64,000 nucleotides of DNA from Novosphingobium sp. (lineage in GTDB: Bacteria; Pseudomonadota; Alphaproteobacteria; Sphingomonadales; Sphingomonadaceae): the NCBI GenBank assembly GCA_016719755.1, contig JADJYM010000011.1, positions 372,001 to 436,000 on the forward strand, in the 5' to 3' direction. A program made the translations under genes and the position numbers. Each line of letters begins with the position of its first letter. Within the stretch, counting starts at the first letter, position 1. The notes beneath the pieces are model-generated. The model was not told the DNA's origin. It was given only the letters and a program-made list of their open reading frames with translations, and made no database searches. This document shows positions 37,663-46,549 of the stretch, one piece after another.

Positions 37663-37943
37663 GGCGTTTCGCCCGGCGCGCGGGCCTTGATCGCCAGCGC
37701 GTGGACCCGCGTTCCTGGAATATCGCCCAGCGCGCGATTGACCATGCGCTGCCTTTCGAGCCGGGAAACGCCAGCAAAAGCGGTGCTCTCGATCTCAACG
37801 GTGAAGTGCGATTCGCCCGAACCGTCATCTCCTGCATGGCCGTGGTGGCGTGCGGTGTCGTTGATTACCGCGAGGCGCCGGGGGGCAAAGGCAACAGTCA
37901 GCAGTCGTTCGATCTCTGTGGCAACGGGGCCGGTCATGGTCAT
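37659..37943 (-). CDS. bolA: BolA family protein
   Basis: The 94-residue protein has the BolA fold: an N-terminal helix, HFTVEIESTAFAGVSRLERQ, and the RMVNRAL helix leading to HALAIKARAP. The BolA group works with monothiol glutaredoxins in Fe-S and stress control. Which BolA subgroup it belongs to is not resolved here. It overlaps pirin downstream. It diverges from the J-domain protein gene with a gap of 47 bases. Confidence 0.9.
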   Translation of the reverse strand: MTMTGPVATEIERLLTVAFAPRRLAVINDTARHHGHAGDDGSGESHFTVEIESTAFAGVSRLERQRMVNRALGDIPGTRVHALAIKARAPGETP

Positions 37944-37990
37944 GCTCCTTGGTCTTTCCTTCTAGCCGAACAATCGCCATGTGAAAGGGT

Positions 37991-38569
37991 GTGAAGCACG
38001 ATCGGTTCCATGGGCGCGTCCACCGCGCCGGTCAGCGATGCGAGCGCCCGGGCTGCGGCGAGGCGGGTGAATTCCGCGCGCCCGGAGCGCGCAGCAGCGG
38101 GTTCGACGGACCTGGCGATTACCGCTGGTTCTGTCTCGACCATGTCCGTGAATTCAACGCGGGCTACGACTGGTTCGAGGGGATGAGTCCGGAAGAAATC
38201 TTTGCCGCGCAATCCCCGGTCCACGGCTGGGAGCGGCAGACCCGCGCCTTTTCCCCCACCGCCGGGATCGACACCGCGCCGCGCTGGGCTGACTTCAAGG
38301 ACCCGCTTGAAGCGATTTCCGCGCGGGCGCGGGCACGCAAGCCCGCCCAGCGCCAGGACGGGCGCGCGGTGACGCCAGAGGAACGACGCGCCTTTGATCT
38401 GCTGGAACTGCCGATCGATGCGACCCGGCACGATCTGCGCACACGCTATACCACGCTGGCGCGGCGCTATCACCCGGACATCAACCAGGGCGACCGCTCG
38501 ATGGAAAAGCGCTTGCAGGCGGTGGTCGAGGCCTATCAGCTGCTCCGCAAGTCCGCGCTGTTTGCCTGA
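37991..38569 (+). CDS. C-terminal J-domain protein with cysteine-containing N-terminal module
   Basis: The 192-residue protein ends in a J-domain (about residues 125-188: AFDLLELPIDATRHDLRTRY, then the HPD motif in RRYHPDINQGD). J-domains stimulate DnaK-type chaperones. The first 60 residues contain CERPGCGEAGEF and YRWFCLDHVREFN, a pattern of three cysteines and a histidine that could bind a metal. The glycine-rich and zinc-finger domains of DnaJ are absent. The GTG start is chosen because the cysteine module follows. Its 3' end overlaps the converging membrane-protein gene by 34 bases. Confidence 0.85.
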   Translation: MKHDRFHGRVHRAGQRCERPGCGEAGEFRAPGARSSGFDGPGDYRWFCLDHVREFNAGYDWFEGMSPEEIFAAQSPVHGWERQTRAFSPTAGIDTAPRWADFKDPLEAISARARARKPAQRQDGRAVTPEERRAFDLLELPIDATRHDLRTRYTTLARRYHPDINQGDRSMEKRLQAVVEAYQLLRKSALFA

Positions 38570-39009
38570 AGCACCTTGCGTTTTGCCATGTAGAAGACCG
38601 GCAGGCCGACCAACAGGACATGCGGCACCAGGCCGATGAAGAGGCTCAGCCGGTCGGGATTCGGGAAAGGCACACCAAAGCGCCACGGCAGCACCAGGCC
38701 GTACATCGCCATGTAGAGGGCAAGGCCATAGAACGTCCCGGCCTTCCATGGCGCGATCTCGCCAAGGATTGTCAGTCGCGCGAGGACGAGCCCGCCCCCG
38801 ATCATTGCCGCCGTCAGCGCGAAATGGACGAGCAGTCCCAGGACCACGCCGCCCGGTGCCCAGTCACGCGCCGCATCGCCCAGCGGCCCGGCGGCGATCA
38901 TCGTCAGGGTTGCACCGGCGTTGCCGCCAGCAAACTTGGCGGCAAGAAGGTTATAACCAAGCACGGCCAGTCCGCACAGCGCGGTTATCCGCAGCCACAG
39001 GCCGGTCAC
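38536..39009 (-). CDS. Four-helix membrane protein of unknown function
   Basis: The 157-residue product has about four hydrophobic helices (ITALCGLAVLGYNLLAA, GGVVLGLLVHFALTAAMIGG, GTFYGLALYMAMYGLVLPW and LFIGLVPHVLLVGLPVFYM). I do not recognise a named family. It ends inside the converging J-domain gene and lies 4 bases from the SRPBCC gene upstream on the same strand, so it is probably cotranscribed with it. Confidence 0.75.
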   Translation of the reverse strand: MTGLWLRITALCGLAVLGYNLLAAKFAGGNAGATLTMIAAGPLGDAARDWAPGGVVLGLLVHFALTAAMIGGGLVLARLTILGEIAPWKAGTFYGLALYMAMYGLVLPWRFGVPFPNPDRLSLFIGLVPHVLLVGLPVFYMAKRKVLQANSADLRSS

Positions 39010-39013
39010 GCCG

Positions 39014-39454
39014 TCAGCCCGCCTCGCACAGTGCCTTGAGCTGATCGGCGCAAATCCCCCAGCCCTCCGCGAAGCCCATCTCGCGGTGGTGGGCCATGCT
39101 TTCGGGTGTCCAGTGGCGGGCGCGGGCGGTGTAGCGGGTGCCGGTGCCTTCAGGCTCGATTTCCCAGATGCCGAGCATGAAGGGGCCGGCCGGTTGCAGT
39201 CCTTCCTGGATCGCGTCGGTCATGGCGAAGCGCCGGCCTTCGTCCCAGGCGAGCAGGTAGCCGGGATGGCGATTCACTTCGCCGTCGGGGCCGTACATGA
39301 CTGCCATCGAGTATCCACCGGGCTGGCGCGATCCGAAATCCATTTCCGCGCGCCACGGCGCGGGACACCACCATTCATTGGTGCGGTTGACCATCGCGTC
39401 CCACACTTTCGCTGGCGGGGCGTCGATCAGGCGGGTTACGGAAAGTTCGTGCAT
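39014..39454 (-). CDS. SRPBCC domain (AHSA1-like) protein
   Basis: The 146-residue protein begins MHELSVTRLIDAPPAKVWDA, the AHSA1-type SRPBCC start, and ends with a helix around GWGICADQLKALCE. These small proteins bind or modify hydrophobic ligands, or act near Hsp90. The partner here is unknown. The frame is open a further 42 codons upstream, but the conserved beginning and a GAGAGG ribosome-binding site support the ATG at 39454. Confidence 0.85.
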   Translation of the reverse strand: MHELSVTRLIDAPPAKVWDAMVNRTNEWWCPAPWRAEMDFGSRQPGGYSMAVMYGPDGEVNRHPGYLLAWDEGRRFAMTDAIQEGLQPAGPFMLGIWEIEPEGTGTRYTARARHWTPESMAHHREMGFAEGWGICADQLKALCEAG

Positions 39455-39631
39455 TGGCTGGTCCTCTCGCAGTCCTGCTCCGGCGTGCCGGGCGGAAACA
39501 CCGCAGGATAGGGGCGCACGGCTACGACGCAACGGGCAACTGGCGGCATCGGCCGACTCGTTGGTGAATTGGTAGGTCAACGCGCGGCGATCTTAACCAT
39601 ACCTTTGCTTTGGCCGCTTATTCCGGGTGCG

Positions 39632-41329
39632 ATGGAGCGGGCTTTTAAACTGCTGGGGTGGGTGGTCGCGGCACTGCTGCTGGCCTGCGGCATGGCTGGC
39701 ACGGCCAGCGCGGCCGTGCCGCTTCAAGCCTGCGTCGCGCGGCTTCCGGCCGCCGCGACAGAGGCCGAACGCCTGCTGGCCGCGCCGCGCCAATACGACT
39801 GTACCACCCGCCAGAACGAGCACGGCCCTGGCAACTATGCGGTGCGCTTCGCCTTCGATCCTGTCAGCCCGGCCGCCGGTGATCCATTGGTCTTGCGGAC
39901 CACCAGCGTCTGGCAGGACGCGCAGCGGATTGTCTTCCGCTATGGGGACGGCACCACCGAAACGCTGGAATGGAATTCGGCAAACGCCTCGCGCTACATG
40001 ACCATCGGCGCGATTTTCGAATTTCCCGTCCCGACCCATGCCGCCCCCTTGCAGGCGATCCACATCGAGGTGACGAACAGCGCCAACCTGCGCGGGGTGG
40101 TGCTGGGCGCGGAACTGATGACCCGCAGCGAATCCTTTGCGCTCAAGGCGTGGCTGGTCGCGCTCTATGCGGGCTTTGCCGGATTGAGCCTTGCGCTGCT
40201 GACCTACAATTCGGCGCTGTGGGTGGCGCTGGGACACCGCTTCCAGCTGGCCTATTGCGGTATGGTGGCCTCGCTGATGGCCTATACCTTTACCTCGTCG
40301 GGGCTGGCGCTGCTGGCTTTTCCATCGCTGGACAACAACGACCGGCTGCGGATCAACTATGTCCTGCTGGGGCTGACCGCGCTGGCGGCGGTGCTGTTCG
40401 TGCGAGATTTCTTCAGCGATGCCGCGCGTGACCGGCGGGTTCGTCATTTCACGATTCTGGGCGGAGCGGCGATGATGGTTACCGCGCTGCTGTTCGCGCT
40501 GCTGGCGCCGTGGCAGATTCACCTGCTCGACCGGCTCTACTACATCGGCGGAGTGCTGCTGCTGGCCACGGTCGTCCCGGTGCTGTGGACGGCACGGAAG
40601 CAGGGCGACGCCTATCTGGGCCTGTTCCTGCTGGCCTGGTCGCCGCCGATCCTGACCACGGCGGCGCGCGCCGCCTATGGCTTCAATCTGCTGCCCTACA
40701 GCTTCTGGCTGGACAACGGCAACCTGATCGCGCTGGCGGTGGAATCGCTGCTTTCCAGCCTGCTGATCATCGCCCGCCTGCGCGTGCTGTCGAGCGAGCG
40801 CGACCTGGCGCGCGAGGGCGAGCAATCGGCGCTGCGGCTGGCGAGCAGCGATCCGCTGACCGGGCTGCTCAACCGCCGGGCCTTCATCGGCCGCGCTGTC
40901 GGACGGTCCGGCGTGCACCGGCTGATGCTGATCGACATCGACAGCTTCAAGGCGATCAACGACCGCATGGGCCACGATATCGGCGACGAGGTGCTGTGCG
41001 AGATCGCCCGCGCGATCCAGTCGGTGCGGATTCCCGGCAGCCTCGCGGTCCGGATGGGCGGCGAGGAGTTCGCGCTGCTCGTGCCATTGGCGCGGCAAGG
41101 CGAATGCCTGCCGGAACAGGTGCTCGATGCGATCCGGACCCACACCATGCCGCACGCGCTGAAGGTAACCGCCAGCCTTGGCTTTGCCGATGGCCCGGTG
41201 GGCTCGCACGATGAATGGAAACGGCTCTACCGGCTGGCCGATGCCGCGCTCTACCGGGCCAAGGCGGACGGGCGCGATCGCACCTGCCGGGCGACCGGCT
41301 TTGCCGGGGGCATCGCGGCGCGCGCCTGA
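39632..41329 (+). CDS. Diguanylate cyclase with 7TMR-DISM sensory region
   Basis: The 565-residue protein makes cyclic di-GMP from two GTP. A signal peptide (ends near SAAVPLQ) leads to an extracellular DISM-type domain. Seven hydrophobic helices (about residues 180-380) follow, and a short coiled segment leads into a GGDEF domain with [13 protein letters not shown] and the active site RMGGEEF. The usual RxxD product-inhibition site is not seen before it (RIPGS in that position), so feedback by c-di-GMP may be missing. The start at 39632 gives a proper signal peptide. Confidence 0.9.
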   Translation: MERAFKLLGWVVAALLLACGMAGTASAAVPLQACVARLPAAATEAERLLAAPRQYDCTTRQNEHGPGNYAVRFAFDPVSPAAGDPLVLRTTSVWQDAQRIVFRYGDGTTETLEWNSANASRYMTIGAIFEFPVPTHAAPLQAIHIEVTNSANLRGVVLGAELMTRSESFALKAWLVALYAGFAGLSLALLTYNSALWVALGHRFQLAYCGMVASLMAYTFTSSGLALLAFPSLDNNDRLRINYVLLGLTALAAVLFVRDFFSDAARDRRVRHFTILGGAAMMVTALLFALLAPWQIHLLDRLYYIGGVLLLATVVPVLWTARKQGDAYLGLFLLAWSPPILTTAARAAYGFNLLPYSFWLDNGNLIALAVESLLSSLLIIARLRVLSSERDLAREGEQSALRLASSDPLTGLLNRRAFIGRAVGRSGVHRLMLIDIDSFKAINDRMGHDIGDEVLCEIARAIQSVRIPGSLAVRMGGEEFALLVPLARQGECLPEQVLDAIRTHTMPHALKVTASLGFADGPVGSHDEWKRLYRLADAALYRAKADGRDRTCRATGFAGGIAARA

Positions 41330-41417
41330 CCAGGCGTCACCGGTTTGCAGCAAGTCGCGATTTGCAACGCAAAGCCTGTTGCAGGGCGGCGCGCGCGCGT
41401 ATAGGCGGATGGGCGCG

Positions 41418-42410
41418 ATGACTGACATTCCGAACCTGCAAGCCGACACCCGCGACAACACCATCCTGGCCGCTCCGGACCGGGAAATCGACGTGCGCGA
41501 GATGTTCGGCATCGATATCGACATGAAGGTTCCGGCCTTCAGTGTGGCCGATGAACGCACGCCCGATGTGGACGAGGCCTATGTGTTCGATCCGGACACC
41601 ACGCTCGCGATTCTTGCGGGCTTTGCCTTCAACCGCCGCGTCATTGTCCAGGGCTATCACGGCACCGGCAAGTCGACTCACATCGAACAGGTAGCGGCCC
41701 GGCTCAACTGGCCCTGCGTGCGGATCAACCTTGATGCGCACATCAGCCGCATTGACCTGATCGGGCGCGATGCGATCGTGCTGCGCGATGGCCTGCAGGT
41801 CACCGAATTCCGCGAAGGGCTGCTGCCCTGGGCGCTCCAGCACCCGGTGGCGCTGGTGTTCGACGAATATGACGCGGGCCGCCCGGACGTGATGTTCGTG
41901 ATCCAGCGCGTGCTGGAAACCGAAGGCAAGCTGACCCTGCTCGATCAGAACCGGGTGATCCGTCCGAACCGCAATTTCCGTCTGTTCGCCACGGCCAACA
42001 CGGTCGGTCTTGGCGATACCTCGGGCCTGTATCACGGCACGCAGGCGATCAACCAGGCGCAGATGGACCGCTGGAATATCGTCGTCCAGCTGAACTACCT
42101 GCCCGCCCAGGTCGAAGCCGAGATCGTCCTCAAGAAGGTGACCGACGCCGCGCCGGACGTGGTCGCCAACATGGTCAAGGTTGCCGACCTGACCCGTCAG
42201 GGCTTCATCAACGGCGATATCTCCACCGTGATGAGCCCGCGCACCGTCATCACCTGGGCCCAGAACACCGCGATCTTCAAGGATCCGGGCTTCGCCTTCC
42301 GTCTCTCGTTCCTCAACAAGTGCGACGAGACGGAACGGATGCTGGTGGCCGAATATTACCAGCGCGTGTTCGGCACCGACCTGCCCGAAAGCGTGGTCGC
42401 CAAGGCGTGA
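41418..42410 (+). CDS. cobS: CobS-type AAA+ cobaltochelatase subunit
   Basis: The 330-residue protein has the CobS features: an N-terminal [16 protein letters not shown], Walker [10 protein letters not shown], Walker [17 protein letters not shown], and a late arginine-rich [11 protein letters not shown] region. With CobT and CobN it inserts cobalt in aerobic B12 synthesis, and relatives also serve as general MoxR-like ATPases. An ATG nine bases upstream is an equal option. No cobT follows in this window. Its stop overlaps the GTG of the thioredoxin-like gene. Confidence 0.9.
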   Translation: MTDIPNLQADTRDNTILAAPDREIDVREMFGIDIDMKVPAFSVADERTPDVDEAYVFDPDTTLAILAGFAFNRRVIVQGYHGTGKSTHIEQVAARLNWPCVRINLDAHISRIDLIGRDAIVLRDGLQVTEFREGLLPWALQHPVALVFDEYDAGRPDVMFVIQRVLETEGKLTLLDQNRVIRPNRNFRLFATANTVGLGDTSGLYHGTQAINQAQMDRWNIVVQLNYLPAQVEAEIVLKKVTDAAPDVVANMVKVADLTRQGFINGDISTVMSPRTVITWAQNTAIFKDPGFAFRLSFLNKCDETERMLVAEYYQRVFGTDLPESVVAKA

Positions 42411-42910
42411 GGCTGACCGGCCTGGCGCCGCTGTTGCTGGCGCTGGGCGCGGCTTCGCCCGCGTTATCCGCGCCCGCGCCGTCGGGTGCGGCGGCGACGG
42501 AGACGGCCTATTATCCCGCCAGCATAGATGCCGGGGCCACGCTCGATGCGGCGCTTGCCGCTGCCGCGCGCGAGGGCAAGACGCTGCTGGTCGTGTTCGG
42601 GGCAGACTGGTGTCACGATAGCCGCTCGCTTGCCCGGGTGCTGACGTCGGAGCGGTTCCGCCGCGATTATGCGGCGCGCTACGCCTTGGTGTTCATCGAT
42701 GCCGGCAAGCCGCAGACCGGGCAGGGCCACAACGAATCCCTGCTGCCGCGCTTTGGTGTTGAGCGGCTGAAGGGCACGCCCGCGATGTTCGCGCTTGGTC
42801 CTGACGGGCGCCAGCGAAACAGTCGCAAGGATGCGCTCAGCTGGCGCAATGCCGATAGCCGGGGTGAAACGGCAGTCTTCATCTGGCTGGACAAACTGAA
42901 ATCCCAATAA
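42407..42910 (+). CDS. Secreted thioredoxin-fold protein with a single active-site cysteine
   Basis: The 167-residue product starts at a GTG that overlaps the cobS stop. A signal peptide ending near SPALSAP is followed by a thioredoxin fold with [12 protein letters not shown]. At the CxxC position it reads CHDS, so the second cysteine is replaced by Ser. Such CxxS proteins can bind thiols but do not make the usual disulfide. It should lie in the periplasm or envelope. Linkage to cobS may be positional only. Confidence 0.8.
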   Translation: MRLTGLAPLLLALGAASPALSAPAPSGAAATETAYYPASIDAGATLDAALAAAAREGKTLLVVFGADWCHDSRSLARVLTSERFRRDYAARYALVFIDAGKPQTGQGHNESLLPRFGVERLKGTPAMFALGPDGRQRNSRKDALSWRNADSRGETAVFIWLDKLKSQ

Positions 42911-42994
42911 CGTCGCCCGGACCTGATCCGGGACCGGTGGCCGTCCGGCACTGCGCAACACGGCCAGCGGTCCCGGGTCGAGCCCGGGACGACG
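42911..42994. repeat. Palindromic repeat element, intergenic copy (REP-like)
   Basis: Two imperfectly inverted arms of about 33 bases (42911-42943 and 42961-42994) frame a 17-base centre. The arms resemble the element inside fmt, beginning with CGTCG and containing CCCGGACCTGATCCGGG-type and CCCGGGTCGAGCCCGGG-type sub-palindromes. It fills the gap between two converging genes and may end both transcripts. Confidence 0.7.
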
Positions 42995-43000
42995 TCTGGA

Positions 43001-44101
43001 TCAGGGAACGACCAGATACTTCTCGCCCGTGCGCCGCGCGTTGTATTCGCTTACCGCTTCCTTGGTCAGCATACCTTCCAGGCTGACCCGCGCCTTGTAG
43101 TGGCTGGCGAAAGTGGTGGTCAGGTCCTTCATCACCCGCGCGCGCATCCGGCCCACCACTTCCATCCCGGCCTTCATCATGAACGGGGTGAGCAGCCAGC
43201 CAGCCAGATCCCAGGTGAGGCCGAAGGCGCGGTTGAGGATCGTCGGCCCCAGATCGAGCGCGCCGTAGATGTAGACCTTCTTCGCCTCTGAAGAGCCATA
43301 GCGGCTGAAGGCGGCGCCCCGGCTTGCGGCGGCTTCCATCGCGGTGAGGATCTGCCCGGCCAATGTGCCTCCGCCGATCGGATCGAAGCCCAGCATCGCC
43401 TTCGTCTCGGCAATCGCGTCGATCAGCCGGGGCATGAAATCCGCGTCGGTCATGTTGAGCACATGGGTCGCGCCCAGATCCTTGAGCAGCTTCACCTGCG
43501 CTTCGCTGCGCACGATGTTGACCAGCGGCACGCCGTCCTCAAGGCAGATCTTGACCAGCATCTGGCCCAGGTTGGAGGCAGCGGCGGCGTGGACGATGCC
43601 AGTGAAGCCTTCCAGCTTCATCGTCTCGACAAAGCCCAGCGCGGTCATCGGGTTGACGAAGGAACTGGCGGCCTGTTCGGCGGTCACGCTGTCATCCACC
43701 GCGAAGGCCATCTGCGCTTCGGCAATGGCATAGCTGGCATAGGCCGTTCCGGGAACGCAGGCGATCCGCTTGCCCATCAGGTGCTCGGCCCCTTCGCCCG
43801 CCGCAACAACGATCCCCGCCGCCTCGTTGCCCGCCGGCATGGCCAGCCCGTGGCGTGCCTTCATCGCGCGGGTGGCATTGTCGGGCATCTTCGCCACGAC
43901 CTTGCCGGGCGAATAGACCGCGTTGTCGGTATCGGCCGAAGCGAACAGCAGGCCCAGGTCAGACGGGTTGATCGGCGTTGCCTCGACCTTGATCAGCACC
44001 TGGCCCGCCTTGGGTGCGTCCCAGGTCTTGTCGTTCAGCTGGACGGTCAAGGTGCCGTCGGCGTCGAGCTGGGTGGTGAGCTGCTTGCCAGTGAAAGTCA
44101 T
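43001..44101 (-). CDS. Medium-chain dehydrogenase/reductase, quinone-oxidoreductase-like
   Basis: The 366-residue protein has the MDR layout: the N-terminal half with VLIKVEATPINPSDLGLL and GNEAAGIVVAAGEGAE, and a Rossmann half with GFTGIVHAAAASNLGQMLVK. The cysteine cluster of a structural-zinc alcohol dehydrogenase is absent, so it resembles the zinc-free quinone-oxidoreductase group using NADPH. The substrate is not evident. It stands alone, with 57 bases to the truA stop upstream. Confidence 0.88.
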   Translation of the reverse strand: MTFTGKQLTTQLDADGTLTVQLNDKTWDAPKAGQVLIKVEATPINPSDLGLLFASADTDNAVYSPGKVVAKMPDNATRAMKARHGLAMPAGNEAAGIVVAAGEGAEHLMGKRIACVPGTAYASYAIAEAQMAFAVDDSVTAEQAASSFVNPMTALGFVETMKLEGFTGIVHAAAASNLGQMLVKICLEDGVPLVNIVRSEAQVKLLKDLGATHVLNMTDADFMPRLIDAIAETKAMLGFDPIGGGTLAGQILTAMEAAASRGAAFSRYGSSEAKKVYIYGALDLGPTILNRAFGLTWDLAGWLLTPFMMKAGMEVVGRMRARVMKDLTTTFASHYKARVSLEGMLTKEAVSEYNARRTGEKYLVVP

Positions 44102-44158
44102 GGTCGTCTCCCGAATCCTGCCGTGTGGTCACGGCGTTGCGGATTGCAACCTAATGCC

Positions 44159-44905
44159 TCAATCGCCGGGGTAAAGCGCACGCACGAAATAGAGTCCCGC
44201 GCTGGGCGCGTTGAAGCCCAGCGCCTGCCGGTTGCGCGCGGCCAGTGCCTGCGCGATTCGTTCTTCCGGCCAGCGGCCCATGCCAACCAGCGCGAGGCAG
44301 CCGACCATCGAGCGGACCTGATGGTGCAGGAAACTGCGCGCCTCGGCGCGGATATGGACCTCGTCGCCCGCGCGCTCCACGCTGAGAAGGTCCAGCGTCT
44401 TGACCGGATCGGCGGCCTGGCACTGGACCGAACGGAAGGTGGTGAAATCGTGCCGTCCCACCAGCGCCTGCGCGGCGCGGTGCATCGCCGTCTCGTCCAG
44501 CGGCTGCGCCACTTGCCAGGCGCGGCTGCGATCCAGGGTGAGCGGAGCGCGGCGGTTGGCGATTCGGTAGAGATAGCTGCGCCCAAGACACGAAAACCGG
44601 GCGTGCCAATCATCGCTCTTTACCTCACAGGCCAGCACGGCGATCGGATCGGGCTTGAGGTGATGGTTAAGCGCTTCCATCAGCCGGAACGGGGCGATGT
44701 CCTTTTCGATATCGACATGAACCGGCATGGCGAGGGCATGGACCCCGGCATCGGTGCGCCCGGCGGCGTGGAGGGTCACCCGCTCGCCGGTCACGCGCTC
44801 GACCGCTTCTTCCACCGCCTGCTGGACCGATGGCCCGTGCGCCTGGCGCTGCAGCCCATGGAACGGCGTGCCGTCGAATTCGAGAGTGAGGGCAAAGCGG
44901 GTCAA
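44159..44905 (-). CDS. truA: tRNA pseudouridine(38-40) synthase
   Basis: The 248-residue enzyme isomerises uridines 38-40 in the tRNA anticodon arm. Its catalytic aspartate lies in the conserved [14 protein letters not shown] (near residue 52), and [15 protein letters not shown] and the late [17 protein letters not shown] are also standard. The start overlaps the fmt stop by 4 bases, so truA and fmt are coupled. Length is normal. Confidence 0.97.
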   Translation of the reverse strand: MTRFALTLEFDGTPFHGLQRQAHGPSVQQAVEEAVERVTGERVTLHAAGRTDAGVHALAMPVHVDIEKDIAPFRLMEALNHHLKPDPIAVLACEVKSDDWHARFSCLGRSYLYRIANRRAPLTLDRSRAWQVAQPLDETAMHRAAQALVGRHDFTTFRSVQCQAADPVKTLDLLSVERAGDEVHIRAEARSFLHHQVRSMVGCLALVGMGRWPEERIAQALAARNRQALGFNAPSAGLYFVRALYPGD

Positions 44906-45876
44906 CAGAGCCGCGTCCCCGCCGGGATCGACCGCCCGCGCAGCAGTTCGGCCACGCTCATCACCGGACGGCCAGCGCGCTGGATAAGGACGGGACGAAT
45001 CGCGCCGTTCCCACAGGCAATGGTCAGGCTGTCGTCGAGCGTGGTGCCAAAGTCGTCCCGGACCTGATCCGGGGCCGCTGGCGGGCTGGGCTCTGCATCT
45101 GCCATCGGCCCTGGATCGAGTCCGGGACGACGTACGACTTCGGCGCTCAACACCCGGTAGCGTTCGCCCTCAAGCTCGAACCAGGCCCCCGGCGAGGGCG
45201 CAAAAGCGCGAATCTGGCGTTCGATTGCGGCCGCGTCCTGCGTGAAGTCGATCCGTGTCTCGGCCTTGTCGATCTTCTTCGCATAGGTCACGCCATCGTC
45301 GGGCTGGGGGCGCGGCGGATAGGCGGAAAGATCGGCCAGCACCTTCACGATCAGCCGCGCGCCGATCTGGGCCAGTTCCTCGGTCAGCTCGCCCGCTGAC
45401 TTGTGGTCAATCGGCGTGCGGCCTTCCAGCAGCACCGGCCCGGTATCGAGCCCCGCCTCCATCCGCATGATATCGACGCCGGTTTCGGCATCTCCGGCCA
45501 GGATCGCGCGCTGAATCGGCGCCGCCCCGCGCCAGCGCGGCAGGATTGAGCCGTGGAGGTTGAGGCAGCCGTGCCGGGGCGCGTCCAGCACGGCCTGCGG
45601 CAGGATCAGCCCATAGGCCGCGACCACGGCGATATCGGCCCCCAGCGCGGCAAATGCCGCCTGTTCTTCCGTGCCTTTCAGGCTGGCCGGGTAGCGTACT
45701 TCGATCCCCAGTGCTTCGGCCGCCCGGTGCACCGGGGTGGGGGTCAGTTCCTTGCCTCGCCGCCCGCCGGGGCGGGGGGGCTGGGTATAGGTGGCCACCA
45801 CCTCATGCCCCGCCGCCACCAGTGCCTGCAGCGCCGGGACGGCAAAATCGGGGGTTCCCATGAAGATCACGCGCAT
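44902..45876 (-). CDS. fmt: Methionyl-tRNA formyltransferase with an in-frame palindromic insertion
   Basis: The 324-residue enzyme formylates initiator Met-tRNA. The start [16 protein letters not shown], the catalytic [20 protein letters not shown], and the C-terminal [19 protein letters not shown] are intact. Residues about 249-275 (starting [14 protein letters not shown]) do not belong to the family. They are encoded by an 81-base palindromic repeat like one found between genes nearby. The insertion keeps the frame and lies in the C-terminal tRNA-binding domain, before the DDSLTIACG strand. The protein is probably still functional. Confidence 0.95.
   Translation of the reverse strand: MRVIFMGTPDFAVPALQALVAAGHEVVATYTQPPRPGGRRGKELTPTPVHRAAEALGIEVRYPASLKGTEEQAAFAALGADIAVVAAYGLILPQAVLDAPRHGCLNLHGSILPRWRGAAPIQRAILAGDAETGVDIMRMEAGLDTGPVLLEGRTPIDHKSAGELTEELAQIGARLIVKVLADLSAYPPRPQPDDGVTYAKKIDKAETRIDFTQDAAAIERQIRAFAPSPGAWFELEGERYRVLSAEVVRRPGLDPGPMADAEPSPPAAPDQVRDDFGTTLDDSLTIACGNGAIRPVLIQRAGRPVMSVAELLRGRSIPAGTRLC
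45052..45132. repeat. Palindromic repeat element inside fmt, 81 bp, in frame
   Basis: The two arms (about 30 bases each, 45052-45083 and 45103-45132) form an imperfect inverted repeat similar to the intergenic copy at 42911-42994. It starts GTCGTCCCGGACCTGATCC and ends GTCCGGGACGACG. It is 81 bases, a multiple of three, and reads through fmt without a stop. Translation gives a proline/aspartate-rich segment. Confidence 0.8.
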
Positions 45877-45919
45877 GGTGGCTTTGCCTTTCCTGAATGC
45901 GCGCCCTATCTGTCGCGCC

Positions 45920-46517
45920 ATGGCATCGCAAGAGATCGAGACGCTGACCCAGGCCTTGGCGCGCCTGCCCGGCCTTGGGCCGCGCTCGGCCCGCCGCGCG
46001 GTGCTGTGGCTGATCAAGCGGCGCGAAACCGCGCTGGTGCAGCTGCTCGGCGCGCTGGAGGGCCTGTCGCAGCGACTGGTGGAATGCCAGACCTGCGGCA
46101 ATATCGACACCGCCAACCCCTGCGCAATCTGCGCCGATCCGCGCCGCGACGCGCGTTCGCTGTGCGTGGTGGAGGACGTTGCCGACCTCTGGGCGCTTGA
46201 CCGGGCGCGGCTGTTCACCGGGCGCTATCACGTGCTGGGTGGGCGGCTCTCCGCGCTGGAAGGGGTGCGGCCCGAAGACCTTTCGATCGGCCCGCTGATC
46301 GAGCGCGTCCTCGCAGGGCGGGATCGACGAGGTGGTGCTGGCGATGAACGCCACGCTGGAAGGTCAGACCACCGCGCATTACATCGCCGAGCGGCTGGAA
46401 GGCTATCCGGTGCGGATCACCCAGCTGGCTCACGGACTGCCTGTCGGGGGTGAACTCGACTATCTTGATGAAGGCACCCTTGCGCAAGCGCTGCGCGCGC
46501 GGCGTCCGGTGGGTTGA
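45920..46517 (+). pseudogene. recR: Recombination protein RecR, frameshifted by one extra G
   Basis: RecR works with RecF/RecO in loading RecA at gaps. The first 132 residues are RecR: the helix-hairpin-helix [16 protein letters not shown], the zinc motif [18 protein letters not shown], and the start of the Toprim domain ([14 protein letters not shown]). At the GGG of 46316-46318 one extra G shifts the frame. The remaining conserved part ([20 protein letters not shown] and [20 protein letters not shown]) continues in the next frame to 46517. Without the extra G the product would be 198 residues, the normal size. Either the gene is broken or this is a sequence error. Confidence 0.9.
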
Positions 46518-46549
46518 GATTCGCGGCCAAGCACCCTATCTGGCCGCTC

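Noticed and set aside
39593-41560. 655-codon open frame on the minus strand opposite the diguanylate cyclase
   Set aside because: It is rich in Gln/Arg/His without domain features, typical of a reverse-strand shadow of a GC-rich gene.
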